Positions 35,720 through 47,765 of a stretch of 64,000 bases of DNA are shown here, piece after piece (within the stretch, counting starts at the first letter, position 1; every line of letters starts with the position of its first letter). The notes under the pieces are model-generated. The model saw only the letters and a program-made list of their open reading frames with translations. It had not been told where the DNA came from and did not search any database. Source of the DNA: Cymbidium sinense (lineage: Eukaryota > Streptophyta > Magnoliopsida > Asparagales > Orchidaceae). The stretch covers positions 82,961,095-83,025,094 of the forward strand of contig CM038228.1 in assembly GCA_021442155.1 (NCBI GenBank). Reading direction: 5' to 3'. The position numbers and the translations under genes are program-made.

Positions 35720-38080
35720 CCTGTGAAAAGCACTCTGGCATAATAGAAAAAGGTATTGCAATGGGTGACCCTACATAGTCTCCACCTCTCTTAGGTTGTT
35801 CTTTGGTCTCTGTAACAACAAAAATATAATGGTTTAAAATTTAAAAATAATATTTAAAGATTATAACTTCAGAGGCAAATAGAAAATTACTCTTTGCTTT
35901 CTTATTTCTCTCCCAATATCCCTTCAACCTTGCATTTGAAACACATTTTGGCTGCTACTTAACTGGATCCTTTAAAACGTCATTTTCTTTATCTGTTGTG
36001 GTTGACTTCTTCTTCTTAGCTGTTCTATCAGTTGGAGGTGAATTCTCACATAAAATAGAATTGTCATTATCATATAGTTTTTTTTTAAGGATCCCAGCAT
36101 ATACTCCTCAGCTATCTTGTTACCTTGCTGGTGCTTATTTGATATATCATATCTATCGTGATTCAAAAATAATGCCATTTCCATCATTGTCTTGCACATC
36201 TTTTAAGTTCCTGTAAACACTGTCGAAGTAGATATCCCTCTTTGCTCCGGTTGACCATCGCATGAGAAGATACTTATTCGGAATGCACACAATTTCTTCC
36301 TGACTAAGAACTTAGATGCAGTGGGCACAAAATAATCTCATCATTTTAAATTTTTTATAACTACAAGTTAGATTTAGGCATGTCTTGTCGAAATGGACAA
36401 TCCATATTTTGGAAGCATTTTTATTTTCTAAGTTTCTCACCAAATACTCCATGAGATTGTCATCTAACCCATTTGCTGCTAATCCTCTAATTCTTTGCAA
36501 AAAAATCTTCTTCAAACATTATATAAAACTTTCTTGTGTAAAATATAGTGGCTTATTTCAGAATTGGATTGGTCTTAACAACAAGAACAATTGTTGTCTG
36601 GCTGCACTTGAAATCTTCACCATGTTCATTTCGATGCCATGTGTCCATAACCTTCTCCAATCCCAAGAAACAATCTGTGATTGAACTTGTTGGTTTAGAG
36701 AGTCCATGACATATTATTTGTGGACTCACTACGTTGCGTTGACAAAATACTCATATATAATGAGTCTTTGCAGAATGCGGTGGACCATTTGCATCTATTT
36801 TATAAAGCTCTACAGCATGTACAAATTGCTTTCATCTAGCATGGTAGACCAAGCTTGCTCAAACTCTTCCTGTGAGTCACACTTGCTCATACATGTATAA
36901 AATAAACTTTGTACTACCTTATTACTATTAAAGCAATGTACCTTCAAAGGAGCTTTTTTCAAAATATGTCATTGGCACTTGTATGGCGTATCACGATATC
37001 TGATTTTGATAACTCTCATCATTGGTGATCTTGATCGATGAATATTATTATAGGATATGCTCACTCATCATTGGAGAAATGTTTTGAATAGCCAGTGAAT
37101 GACTGATTATCTTCTTAATAGAAAGGACTCAAATAAGACAATACATGACTAGTATGAATATAATTTTGATATTCGTTATTATCGTCTTGATCGATGAATA
37201 TTGATATAAGCGTCATTAAGAAATATTTTGAATAGCAAATGAATTATTTCAATTATCTCGATAGAAAACTCAAAATAAGATATTTTATTAGTGATGATTC
37301 ACTCCAACAAAAAAGGCACAAATAAGATTATATTTATTTAGTCGATAGCTTGTATTAAAAATTATGGCATCCCTAAAATAATCATATTTTATCCTTGACA
37401 TATCATTGCTCTAAAAAAAACTAACCAAGCTATCTGACTCATCAACTTGAACATCTCATGCAAACATCTCATCCTCCGCTTGCCTTTCCTTGAATAGTTA
37501 TATTAATGCATTATTGTCATCATTCGCAATCCTCGATCTTCTCTCTTTCTGGATGAAATTTAAAGCATCTCTTTTTTTTATGCCAATATTCTCCATACTC
37601 ACTTAGATAGCTAAACGCATCAATTGCTCTAATTTTGGCATCTGTCATTGTCTTCAATGCAGTCGTCTTCTCATCATTGATGTCTTTGTATGATCTGAGA
37701 AGATGTAGGTCACCTGGCTTTACCAATGAATGATTATGACTTTCTACATATTTTTTAACCTTCTAATTCTCATCTAAATCAATAGAAAATCTAATCATGG
37801 TCGAACAACCACTCTTTGTATATGTTTTCTGGAATTTGACTGAGTAGTTTAGATTGACACCTTTCTTCCGACCTGCTTTTGCACATAAAAAATAATTTGA
37901 TTTCAATTTCTTGAAGTTTGGCCAATAACTAGTATGATCCTTCCTAACACTGAACCCAATTTGATATATATAATCATAATACAATGCATACGCCTCCTTT
38001 CATTGTGAACATTGGTGCCGAGGAGTTTCTCCACAATTTGGTCATTAGACATAACGACTTCCTCATCGCACTGGTTTAAG
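35720..38080 (-). pseudogene. MULE transposase (FAR1/MURA type), degenerate
   Basis: Minus strand, from about 38,075: VMSNDQIVEKLLG-like leader, YYDYIYQIGFSVRKDHTSYW and FLCAKAGRKKGVNLNYSVKF (FAR1 DNA-binding domain), then MVKPGDLHLLRSYKDIN and ALKTMTDAKIRAIDAFSYL. The MULE transposase core follows: IIFNTSYRLNKYNLICAFF, FVGVNHH (37,300-37,370), FYTREAF-like remnants, RNLENKNASKIW, and a SWIM-type zinc segment LTCSYKKFKMMRLFCAHCI ending IVCIPNKYLLMRWS (36,240-36,370). A last part reads DRTAKKKK and KCVSNARLKGYWE, then an exon from about 35,812 (QPKRGGDYVGSPIAIPFSIM). Two key residues are changed: the first Asp of 'FDT(T/S)YR.NKY' is Asn, and one SWIM Cys (C.C) is Tyr. The middle (about 36,950-37,300) is scrambled. 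Inactive copy. Confidence 0.9.
37010..37330. repeat. internal duplication in the transposase core
   Basis: GTGATCTTGATCGATGAATATT.AT with GAAATGTTTTGAATAGCCAGTGAATGA (37,024-37,110) recurs as CGTCTTGATCGATGAATATTGAT with GAAATATTTTGAATAGCAAATGAATTA (37,180-37,255). The second catalytic region is disrupted by this. Confidence 0.75.
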
Positions 38081-38339
38081 GACTTAGTCTCATTTCTAAA
38101 TAAACAATGATCCCACTATCTTTGCAAGCGTAAAGGCCGGCCTACGTGTATTTAAAATCATAAGAGGATTCATCTGGAACACAAATATGTCACATACATC
38201 CAAAAATCAAACATTCTTGGGCTTAACACCAAAATGATGGGATAGAGAATACAGTACACACATCAAACATAAAACTAGAATTTTTTAAAATATCTCAAAC
38301 ATATTATAATGGGATATACTGAAACATGTAAATAATATT

Positions 38340-39545
38340 TTAAATTAAAATATACCCTCATGAAAATTACATAACAAATAATTAAAAAAAATTCTTCATG
38401 AAAACCTCCAAACATCTTACAATGGGATCTACATACTAATAAAACCCACAATTACAAAAAAAATGAGATATACCCCTAGAGAATACACAAAAACGTCAAA
38501 AATAAGAAATTCTTCATAAAATACTCAAACAAATTACAATGAATATACTAAACATATGGCAGCACAATTAAAAATTAACAAAATGTATACCTCATGAGAG
38601 TACACATATAAAATAACTCAAAAAAAATTCTTCATGAAATCTTTGAAATGGGTTTATGGGATATACCAACATCAAACCCACATTAAAAATTGAAAAAATG
38701 GGATGTAATGAGTGCAGTCATACAAAAACTCCAAAACAAATTCTTATGAAATATCTTCAAACAAATTATAATGGATATATCAAACATATGACAAATAATT
38801 GAAAATTGAAAAAATGGGTGTACCCTGAGAGTACATATACACAACAAAAAATTAGAAAATAACTGAAACTCTGACATTACATGGGATATAAGAATATGAC
38901 AAATTACAATTAAAATTAAAAAATGTACCCTCATGAGAGTACACATGCAAAATAACAAAATTAGAAATTCTTTGAACATCTCCAAACATCTGATATACCA
39001 AACATATAGCCTCTTAAAATTTAAAAAAAATTAAAATACCAATGAGTACATCTGTACTCAAAATTTCTTGATAAAACCTCTCACATCTTCCATGATATTG
39101 TAAACATAATTGAAAGCCATGATTAAAAATTTTGAAAAAATGGGATGTACTCTCAGTACAAAATACACAAATAACTTCAAAATTAACAAATTATGTAAAC
39201 ATCTCAAATATCTTACATTGTTAAACATACAATAACCTTAAAAATTTGAAAAAAATAAGGTGTATTCTACAAGTCTAGAGAATCTCTACGATATAAAATC
39301 AACTAACCCTCAAACTACTTGTAATATCGACTAAACATTATCTCATAAGATAAAAAAGAAAAATAAGATGTACTCTCATGAGAGAGAATATATCTGAAAT
39401 AGTCAAAATCAATAATCACCTCAAATACTTGTATGACATCTACTAAACATATTATCTCCAACAGATAAAAAAGGCGAAAAAAGAAAATGAATTGTACTCT
39501 CATGAGAGTACAAAGAGTATCTGAAATAACTCACAAAATAAACAA
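38340..39545 (-). repeat. right-arm array, inverted relative to the left arrays
   Basis: About ten units of the same family in reverse orientation: GTACTCTCATGAGAGTACA cores near 38,590, 38,825, 38,930, 39,140, 39,370 and 39,490 among weaker ones. The order is reversed (AAAATGGG.TGTAC before the core, then CTCCAAAC.TCTTACAATG). With the left arrays it gives the element long, imperfect inverted arms. Confidence 0.88.
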
Positions 39546-39864
39546 AATCCTCTTGTAAAACAGTAGAAAATATACATGTATTAAAAGAATTTCACTAATA
39601 AATCCTAAAAAACTATACATATAAAGCGGTTCAAAAAAAATCTGCATTTTTATTTAATACTAAATCCTAAATGGTGAAAATCATCTACAACTTCCAAATT
39701 CGTTCTTCATCTTCACGGTTCTTCCCGAAAAATAAAATGAGATTTTTCGTTTCTCTCTCTGAGCTCAGTTTCTCTAAAAAATATATATATTATGCCATAA
39801 ATTTATTTATATATTATTTTTAAATTTCTCCATAAGCATTCATGTTTCTCCCATTTTTATTTTA

Positions 39865-40011
39865 ACAGGTCAGAACGCGGAAACGTCGTTAAAGGCGTCA
39901 TCAAGTTCACCTTAAGTAAAAAAAGTTATATTTTAATACTGGACACGTGTTGCGTAACGATTGACGTCCGGATGTAAAGCTACGTCCGAACTCTGCACGT
40001 AATATTTTCTC
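39865..40011 (-). repeat. MULE right terminal inverted repeat
   Basis: Reverse complement of the left end, with an extra internal GTCCGGATG/ACGTCCGAAC palindromic segment. The flanking CCTCATGTG is identical to the left flank. Confidence 0.88.
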
Positions 40012-40020
40012 CCTCATGTG

Positions 40021-41235
40021 ACACCTTACGCACATCTCTCACAACTCTCACCTTCCTACCCTCATTCTCATGCATCCTCCTCTACTCCTCGTCTCGCTTC
40101 CTCTCTAGATCACACAAAATCCTTCCTCCATCGCTCAGTCTCTCCCTCTCAAGATTTTGCACACAAAGAACGCCACCCCATTTCCGCTCTCCCACACACG
40201 ACCTAGCTATTGAGCATCCCCCATTCACGCAGATGAGCTCTCTCTAAATCCCATAAATATCCTCACCAACTTGCGATTCTTAACAGGCCCCATTCACACA
40301 TATCTCCTATTGCATCCTCACACTAAAAGAAGACATAATCTTTTCCCTCCCAAACTAAGCACATGTAGCTACCACCCTTGAATTCCTAGTTTCTAGATCG
40401 TGTCACACACAACTCCCTCGCTGGCACGTCCCTCACCCTCTCTCATTATTCTGTCCATCCCAAACTAAAACCTCATCCCATTCCTTCTATGGTTGGCACA
40501 CAAAGCAATCCCCCCAAGCTCAATTTCCTCAACCATAGTAGAAACTCATCTCCTGTCACCCAACTTCCCTTTTCAACCCACCTTCATTACAGAAGACGCA
40601 CATCCCACACGAACCAATTTTGATTTTGTTCACTGAAGCTAAGGGAACATTTTGGAAAAAGATAAAAATAAGAAAGTATGACGCTATCTTATTTTTTAGG
40701 GTTTAGAAAGAGATTATATATATATATGTTTCACATGAAGCATATGAGTACAAGTTGATTAATCAATAGCAGATATCAAAGATGTAGAGAACCATCAAAC
40801 TCTAGACGATGAAGCTGCTAAGAAGATGGTTTAGCTAACAGAATAAATCATGAATGCTTTAATTAATCAATGGAATTTGATTGAATGATTCTTGTGATAT
40901 AATTATGTTTATTGTACTTTTAAAACTACCAGTCTTAGTTAAATTTGCACCTTCTACTTTTCTTGTTAAGTTTACAACTCATTCTATGATAAAAATTGAG
41001 ATATTAGATGAACGACAATTTAATTTCTTATTTAATTATAAATATTTGATTTTAAAAATAAAAGGAAGGAGATAATCTACGTGGGTCTTCATGTTCAAGA
41101 CATTACTAATTCTGATCAAAACTTGTTATTTAGTATAGTTAAATATAATAATTATTAATATTTGAATACACTCTGTATTCATTAACACATACATATAAAA
41201 TTATTTTAATCTTTTATTTACAAACAACTTTAGGA
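40021..41235. other. spacer; pyrimidine-rich then AT-rich
   Basis: 40,021-40,620 is rich in CTC/CACC words with short open frames (40,018-40,206) that match nothing known. From 40,700 the sequence is AT-rich. No gene is recognised. Confidence 0.45.
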
Positions 41236-41976
41236 TAGAGGAGTGTGCATTATTTGGTTTTAGCCAAACAATCAAACCAAATCAAAGTAGGGGTGTGCAT
41301 TATTTGGTTTTAACCAAAAAATCAAACCGAATCAAAGTTTTTGAGTAATTTGGTTCGATTTTGAACGTAATAATTTGGATTTTGGTTTTAATTAATGAAA
41401 ACTTTGGTTTTTATTTTTGGATCGATTTGTTAAATAAAATTTTCGATGGAACTAAATAAACCAAAGTAATTATATGATATATTATATTATTAAATTATTT
41501 ATTATAGGCTTATAGTAAGAATTATAAATATAAACTGCTATTATTTGTTCATTATATAATAAAATATTATGCAAATAATTTTTAAATGTAGCGAACTTCA
41601 GTTTATCCAAAACCAAACCCAAATAACCGAACCAAATTGTTATTCAATTTGTTTAATTTTACATTTTATTTGATCGGTTTGGTTCAATATTTTTAGGAAT
41701 CCAAAACCAATTGGTTTTAAAAATTTATCATCCAATCCATCCAAATCAAACAAACGCACACCCCTAAATCAAAGTTTTTGAGTAATTTGATTTGGTTTTG
41801 AATTTAGTAATTTAAATTTTGATTTTAATTAATGAAAATTTAGTTTTTTGGATCAATTTGTTAAATAAAATTTTAGATGGAACCAAATAAACTGAATTTA
41901 TTCATTACTTGATAAATTTTTTTCAGTCATCATAAAAATTTAAATATTTTTAATGCATGAAAGTAATTAATTTCTA

Positions 41977-42033
<57 letters not shown>

Positions 42034-42259
42034 CTTGTTATTATACAAAAAAATTACATAATGAATATAAATTTCACCAATAATTTTTAAATATAGTAAA
42101 CTTTGATTTATCCAAACTCAAATAAAAATAACCGAATCAAATTGTTATTTGATCTGTCTGATTTTGTATTCTGCTGGTCGATTTGGTTCAATTTTTTGGG
42201 AATTCAAAATCAATTGATTTTTAAAATTCATCATCCAAACAAACCAAATGCACATCCCT
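41236..42259. mobile_element. hAT-like non-autonomous element interrupted by a relative
   Basis: The left end (TAGAGGAGTGTGCAT) and right end (ATGCACATCCCTA) are variants of TAGGGGTGTGC. The interior of 'TTTGGTTTTAACCAAA' and 'AAACCAAA' words is split at 41,287/41,767 by the inner element. A long (AT)n run lies at about 41,980-42,031. The outer target duplication was not found. Confidence 0.72.
41288..41766. mobile_element. nested hAT-like MITE, 479 bp, 8-bp target duplication
   Basis: Starts TAGGGGTGTGC and ends GCACACCCCTA, flanked by identical AATCAAAG (41,280-41,287 and 41,767-41,774). This 8-bp duplication is the length made by hAT transposases. It is inserted in an older copy of the same family. 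Confidence 0.92.
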
Positions 42260-43276
42260 AGCAAAATAGCAAATTCATAATTACAATTTTCAAACATAAA
42301 TATTATTTAAGAAATAATAACTTTCTCACAATAATTTTTTTGTGATAACTTCACAACCACACTTTTAGACAGGTGCAACTACCCCCACACCCCATTTATC
42401 TAAATGTCAAACTCTAATAGTTACTATTTAGAATCATTATTTTTTTTATTATTTATGAATAACCTTTTAAATTGTTTTGAATCCAAAAAATCTTTAAAAA
42501 GTTAAAAAGCCTTAAAATATAAGTCTTTTTGAAAGCATTCTATATTTATGCTATTTGTTTCACAATTTTATTATTTTAATATTCACTAAAGAGTTTAATT
42601 GACACCATTTTTTTCTTTTCATTTTAAAAAATAATTATAATGAGAAAATAGTATTCAAAAACATTTCATTCATATTTAATGCCAATGGGCATGTATTTTT
42701 GAAGCCTTGGATATAATTATAAGAAAAAAGTAAAAAAAAAAAAAAAAAAACTTAAACTGTAATGTACAATCAAACTTAAAATCAATAATTATTCTTGATT
42801 TTTTTTTTCTTGTGTATTATAACTAATTAAAATGATTTCTAAAATGTTACATTGCAAGACTCTCTTATATAAGAGAGCTTGTTCATGACATCCATAATTC
42901 TTCTTATAAGATAAATCAATGCCATAGTTCCTCTTTACATCTAATATAATTATTCAAATATGATTCAAACATGATTTGAATTATTTTCAAACCATAGTTG
43001 AACAATGTTTTAACAAGATTTGAATATAGCTCAAACATATCTAATTACATTCGAAACAAGCGCTTTGAAATTCAATCTAACCCTGCATTGGAGCAGTACT
43101 AAAATGACCTATTTTATGTTAGACGATAGAAATACTAAAAAGAACAAATCTTACCAATGCCAATTGAAGTCATTGTCAAATTGACATCATGGCCATCTCA
43201 CACTATCAAACAAAGAAATCTCAACAGAATAAATGATGAAAGCAATGGAGAAAGCTAAAGTGCAAAAGGTTGGAAT
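42260..43276. other. AT-rich spacer
   Basis: No gene is seen. An A-run lies at about 42,731-42,750. Confidence 0.5.
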
Positions 43277-43716
43277 TAGAGGTGTCAACCCAATTGGAAC
43301 ACGACTCAAAAAATTCGAGTTTGGATTGACCCGAATAATCTTCGGGTTAAATTCGGATCAAAGAAATTGATATATTTAATTATTCGAGTCGGGTTTGAGT
43401 TGACCCGCTAACTCAAAATTAACCCAATTTTGACCCGCCAATTAAGATTTCACTTATTTTTTATCCACAAACCTCAAATTGATTCAATTTTTTTACCTGT
43501 GAACTCTAATTTGACTCGATTTTAATCTGATTTTGACCTAATATATGTATAAATAGATCATTCAAATTTGGATCAATCAAGTTGAAAGGAGGCCGAGTTC
43601 ATATTGAGGTTTTTGACTCGTTTAATAAACGGGTCAAGTTCGGGTCAAATCTATTCGTGTCAGGTTAATTTCGGGTCAAACTCAAACTGACCCACCGATC
43701 CGAATTGACACCCATA
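43277..43716. mobile_element. hAT-like MITE with TAGAGGTGTCAA ends
   Basis: The left end TAGAGGTGTCAA and right end TTGACACCCATA are inverted copies. The flanks GTTGGAAT (43,269-43,276) and GTTAAAAT (43,717-43,724) match at 6 of 8 bases, a decayed 8-bp duplication. The interior has 'GGGTCAA' and 'TTGACCCG' words arranged in inverted fashion. Confidence 0.82.
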
Positions 43717-43724
43717 GTTAAAAT

Positions 43725-44617
43725 ATTATTCCTCATCTAAGAATATAATTATAAAAAAAAATTGATCCAACAAAATTTTCAAGCATGTTTCTCTAATAAA
43801 AGAAATAGTGGAGATATTTTTCCAATTAGAAAAATTATAAGCATATAAATGCCATATTTTCCAAGCAATTGTCGAGGGGTTTTTATATATTAAAAATGTA
43901 TTATTTTCTCCTTATCTGATCCGACCCGAACTGAACACACCCCCACCCACCTCACTGGAAACCGTCTTTCCTAAACAAGAATTGCTACATTTCTAATTGC
44001 ATGCTTGATCTCTATAACCACTTCCTCTACAGCTTTTCCCCATTCCTTCGTCTACAGTAACATCTCAACGACCAATATTCCTGCCCATCTTCCCCTCGAT
44101 TATCCCTCTTGCCGATCCCAATCACAGGACTCTAAAGCAATAACCTCACATAAGTTATTTAAAAATTATTAAAAGTGTTTGTTTTAATGTTATCATCTTG
44201 ATAGAAGTAATCGGCATAATTTTAATGGAGTCGCTGTCACAAATGAAGGGGTTATTTTCTAGTTAATGAACAATTTTTGTTATCTACTTTTTCAATCAAA
44301 AGAGTGTTTTAACGGAATTGCTAAAGCTGTTGAAATTTAAGTAATCATTCCTGCTCTTTTGCTAACACATTAATTACATGAAAAACCAATTATGCATCGA
44401 AAACATACTTCAAAACCATCGATCACGCCTGTATCATTCAGAAAAATAAAAATGGAATGTTCACAGATAAGACACACAGCACAAACAGTATGGATATATG
44501 CTTTCCACTGGGAAGCAGGTGAAAGGAAACATCAATATTCAGCAAGAAGTAAAGCACGATCATACCATATATTTGATCAAGAACATCAAAAAAACTTGGA
44601 TACGTTGACAGTTGCAA
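43725..44617. other. spacer downstream of the LARP6-like gene
   Basis: On the gene's strand this is the 3' side. The first few hundred bases beyond the stop probably include the 3' untranslated region, but no polyadenylation signal stands out as unique. The 102-codon plus-strand frame at 44,392-44,700 overlaps the last exon and is judged a shadow. Confidence 0.4.
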
Positions 44618-46677
44618 TCAAGTTGTGCTTGGTTTTCCGCGCCCCAGTGCGAACCCCCTTGTTCCATCTGGCATCTTTGGTCCAGAAATTGGCTTATTAA
44701 TTACACCTTCAACGCTAGATCTAGAAAGAACATTGCCATTACCTGAATTAAGAAATAAAACTCAAAAATGATCATTTTAGTCTATCAACAGATATCAACA
44801 AACTACAGTATTTTGCTAAATGAAAACAAAATTAGTAGGTCACGAATAATGGAAAATGTGATCACCTTGACCATCGGTTGGTTGATGGTGGTTACCCCTG
44901 CCTCGGCCTTTGTGTCTATTCCTTCGCCCACCTTTACTTCCATTACAATTCTCCTCTTGCTAACACAAGGTAGGCAGAACACACAAGTTTCAGGCACAAT
45001 TTGATAAAGAAAACAACAGCGGAATGCTACCAGTATAATACAATAATCTAGCAAACCTCTTTGTCTAATCCATCTTGGTTCATTACAGGCATTTCCAACG
45101 CTTCAACGCCATCATTTTTCTCCAAATGGACTTCCTTCCGTCGTTTTGAACAAGTCCATATTTTTCCTTGAAAAACAGGGGAAAGAGAGTTTATGCAGAT
45201 GTTACACACAATAAAAATTGGAGGATAAGATGATACCTACCATTCTTTTTAACAAAATCTGAACTCGCATACCATTCCTCCAATTCATTTCATCATTCAG
45301 TGTCAGAACCTTCAACCAAAATGACGAGATCATTAGGGAGAACACAAAATAAAATAAATTTAAATCAGACATAAAAACGAAAATGTGATACGCACAGCAT
45401 TCTCTGCCGCCTTGACGGTGTCATACTCAACGAGGGCATGCAGCTACACAAAGAAGGTGATAAAATTAGAGTTCTAAACCAAATGTCAAAATAATAATTA
45501 CGTCCGTTAGTTCCCAACTGAGGCATGTCCAATAACTAATAAGCAGAATTTCTAAGGACTTGTTTGGGATCAATTTTATTTTGTGTTTTTTATTTTTCTA
45601 TATTATTTTTAAAAACATATTTGTTTAGTATCTCTTTCAGTGTTCATATTTTTTTATTTTTAAAAACAAATCACATTATTTTTAGAAACACTTAAAACAA
45701 TATTTCAATGTTTATAAAAACAAGTATAATATCAAACATATTTTATTTTGAATCAAAATATAAACACAACAAAATAAAAATAAAAAATAGAAACAAAAAA
45801 TAACAGTATCACAAACTTCCCCTAAGTTAATATTCAATAACAAACTTCTCCACTACTAAAAGCATCCCTAACATTAAAAAACATGGTCGCCAAAAATGTT
45901 CACTCTAGTGAGTCTGTGGTAAGATCTTAGGTACAATAAATGATGTAAAAATTAGATCAAACCTTACTGCTGATTGCAAGATCTGCCTTCTTGAGAGTTT
46001 GTAATTGTTCTGCTGATTGAGGATTACGGATGGTAGCCGCTACAATACTAAGCAACCAAATAAAAAGATCACGTTTAGGTTGTTCATTTTTCTCTCTAAA
46101 ACCTTCAAAGATATTGTAAGTTCAGATTATAAACAGAACATACTGGCCAGCTGCCCCAAAGATCCTCCGGATGCTATCTTCAGAATAATCCTCTGGTAAA
46201 TTTTCAACAAGAACTGTTCGTGGCTGGTCATGTAGAAGTTAAGTTTTAACTGATGAATCACAAATCACTCAAAATATCTAAATTTTTATATGGTAAATAA
46301 TAAATATACAGAAAAATGAACCTTTTCATCCCTCACTTCGGCAATTGGAAGGGACGCAGCCGTTTCACCCTTTTTCCATCTGAGCTAACAACCTGATCAA
46401 GATGCCAACAAATACTAAATACTAAAAACAGCAAATGAAGAAAAATAGAAACCTTAAGTTAAAACCGAGAATATTTAGCCTGCGAGCAAACAGAAATAGT
46501 TATCATTCAAGTAGGGCTCTAGCTGGCTGAGAAAAAGTTGAAAAAACAGAAACAGTTAATCAAAATCAAAGCATCATCTCACCAGTTGTGAAGAAGTCTT
46601 CAGAGCAGCCTCTATGAGAGACAGATCCTTGGTGAGCTTTTTCATCTTTTTAAATGATGAGATAAGTGTTATTGGAA
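44618..46677 (-). CDS. LARP6: La-related protein 6-like (LARP6), 3' exons of the gene
   Basis: LARP6 proteins bind RNA through a La motif followed by an RRM and probably act in mRNA regulation. Exons on the minus strand with plausible splice sites: 46,677-46,583 (VPITLISSFKKMKKL, La motif end); 46,392-46,322 (VVSSDGKRVKRLRP); 46,223-46,144 (TVLVENLPEDYSEDSIRRIF, RRM start); 46,039-45,963 (TIRNPQSAEQLQTLKKADLA); 45,443-45,396 (LHALVEYDTVKAAENA); 45,310-45,241 (LTLNDEMNWRNGMRVQILLK); 45,166-45,057 (KYGLVQNDGRKSIW); 44,955-44,866 (NRHKGRGRGNHHQPM); 44,742-44,618 (GPKMPDGTRGFALGRGKP, stop), the conserved LARP6 C-terminus. N-terminal exons lie further right and are not identified. Three single-base frame problems (exon 46,392-46,322, exon 45,166-45,057, and the 46,144/46,039 junction) suggest either sequence error or a recent pseudogene. 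Confidence 0.85.
45557..45821. mobile_element. MITE-like insertion in a LARP6 intron
   Basis: The ends GACTTGTTTGGGATC and GTATCACAAACTTCCC are roughly inverted copies, flanked by CTAAG on both sides (45,552-45,556 and 45,822-45,826). The interior is AT-rich with poly-T on one side and poly-A on the other. It lies in the intron between exons 45,963 and 45,443. Family not assigned. Confidence 0.6.
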
Positions 46678-47765
46678 CTGCAACAAACCAAAATAAAATT
46701 AGATACAGAAGATAGATTAAATGGTTTTCAATACAAATTAGTTGGGCAAAAAACTTCAATGGTATGTGTTAATATAATATAACGCACATCAGATTTAACT
46801 TCTATCATGTTCCATAAAAACTTCAATGGTATGTGTTGTAATAACAAAATGCAGATCAGATTATCATTTTTTTCCATGACTAGCACCTATCTTAAGAATA
46901 TTTACAAATGTCTTCACAATCATCACAGATACCTGGATATGAACTCTTTTATTTTAGTAGTACATCAAAACCTAGTAAAGAATCACATCACCATCGTACA
47001 AGAGGTCACACATGCTGATGCAAAATGTGTTAGAACATATTTTGCTCCATCTATTTTATTAGTAAAGTCTAAACTCACGATGGAGCGAAATCCCACCATA
47101 GGCCTCATCTCCAGATCCAGAATTCATATAATATTCCTTTCGAGTAATCAGTAGAATTGACTAAGTTCTAGTGGAGTTAGGAGACCAGTAAACAGGAAAC
47201 AATCAAAATTTTCATGAATGGGCATGTCTAGAGCCCTGCTTAGGTAGTAGCATTCATTATGCCTGCATATGAGGGTTGAAATCATAAAAACACTCTCTAC
47301 AATGCAATGGTATGATTGCATGATAATCAATCTCTCCCCAAGAATGAAAGGTCATTATGACCTAGAGTATACAGATTTGAATCACAAAAACAATCTCAAC
47401 AATATAATGAAAAGATTGCATAAATCAGCCTCTCTCTCGAAACGCACCATTGGCCATCATCCTCATTTATGCTCCTAAGCTAAAGCATAATAAATTCTAC
47501 AAAGACAAACAAGCTATAACGTATTCTAAAGACAAATACTCAGACTACTTAAGTTTACTAAATATCATCATTTGGTCTGATGTACATGAAAATCAATATT
47601 AATGTTGAAATTTTTCACATAAAAATGCATGAAAATAAAATTATCATTATTTTTTTTTACAAGAAAACAAATAATGAGCTTTAGGTTCATTGCTAAACTA
47701 GCAGCTATTTTTATTTTGCATTATAGTCAAAGTCCACCAAAGGAACACATAAAATCACATGGAGA
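46678..47765. other. probable LARP6 intron; local 70-bp duplication
   Basis: Upstream of the first identified exon on the minus strand. The words AACTTCAATGGTATGTGTT and TCAGATT occur twice at about 46,750-46,795 and 46,820-46,863, a short direct duplication. Open frames 46,807-47,154 and 47,269-47,478 have no recognisable motif. Confidence 0.45.

Larger units (their letters stand above)
25872..40011. mobile_element. 14.1-kb Mutator-like element (MULE) with captured Ulp1-like gene
   Basis: The left terminus GATAAAATATTACGTCCAGA and the reverse complement of the right terminus (GAGAAAATATTACGTGCAGA) match at 18 of 20 bases. Similarity continues inward (TCAATTACTATGCAAC / TCAATCGTTACGCAAC, then ATTAAAATAT, then TTTTACTTAA). 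Both ends are flanked by the identical 9-bp CCTCATGTG (25,863-25,871 and 40,012-40,020), the target-duplication length of Mutator elements. Inside are a minus-strand FAR1/MURA-type transposase relic, a plus-strand gene with mobile-domain-like and Ulp1-like parts, and large repeat arrays in opposite orientation in the two arms. The element sits only 45 bp from the copia 3' LTR. Confidence 0.95.

Noticed and set aside
25872..40011. CRISPR-like array
   Set aside because: Regular palindromic repeats are present, but units are ~145 bp with degenerate, related spacers, in a plant transposon with no cas genes.
44392..44700. 102-codon plus-strand frame
   Set aside because: It overlaps the last LARP6 exon on the opposite strand and has no recognisable domain.
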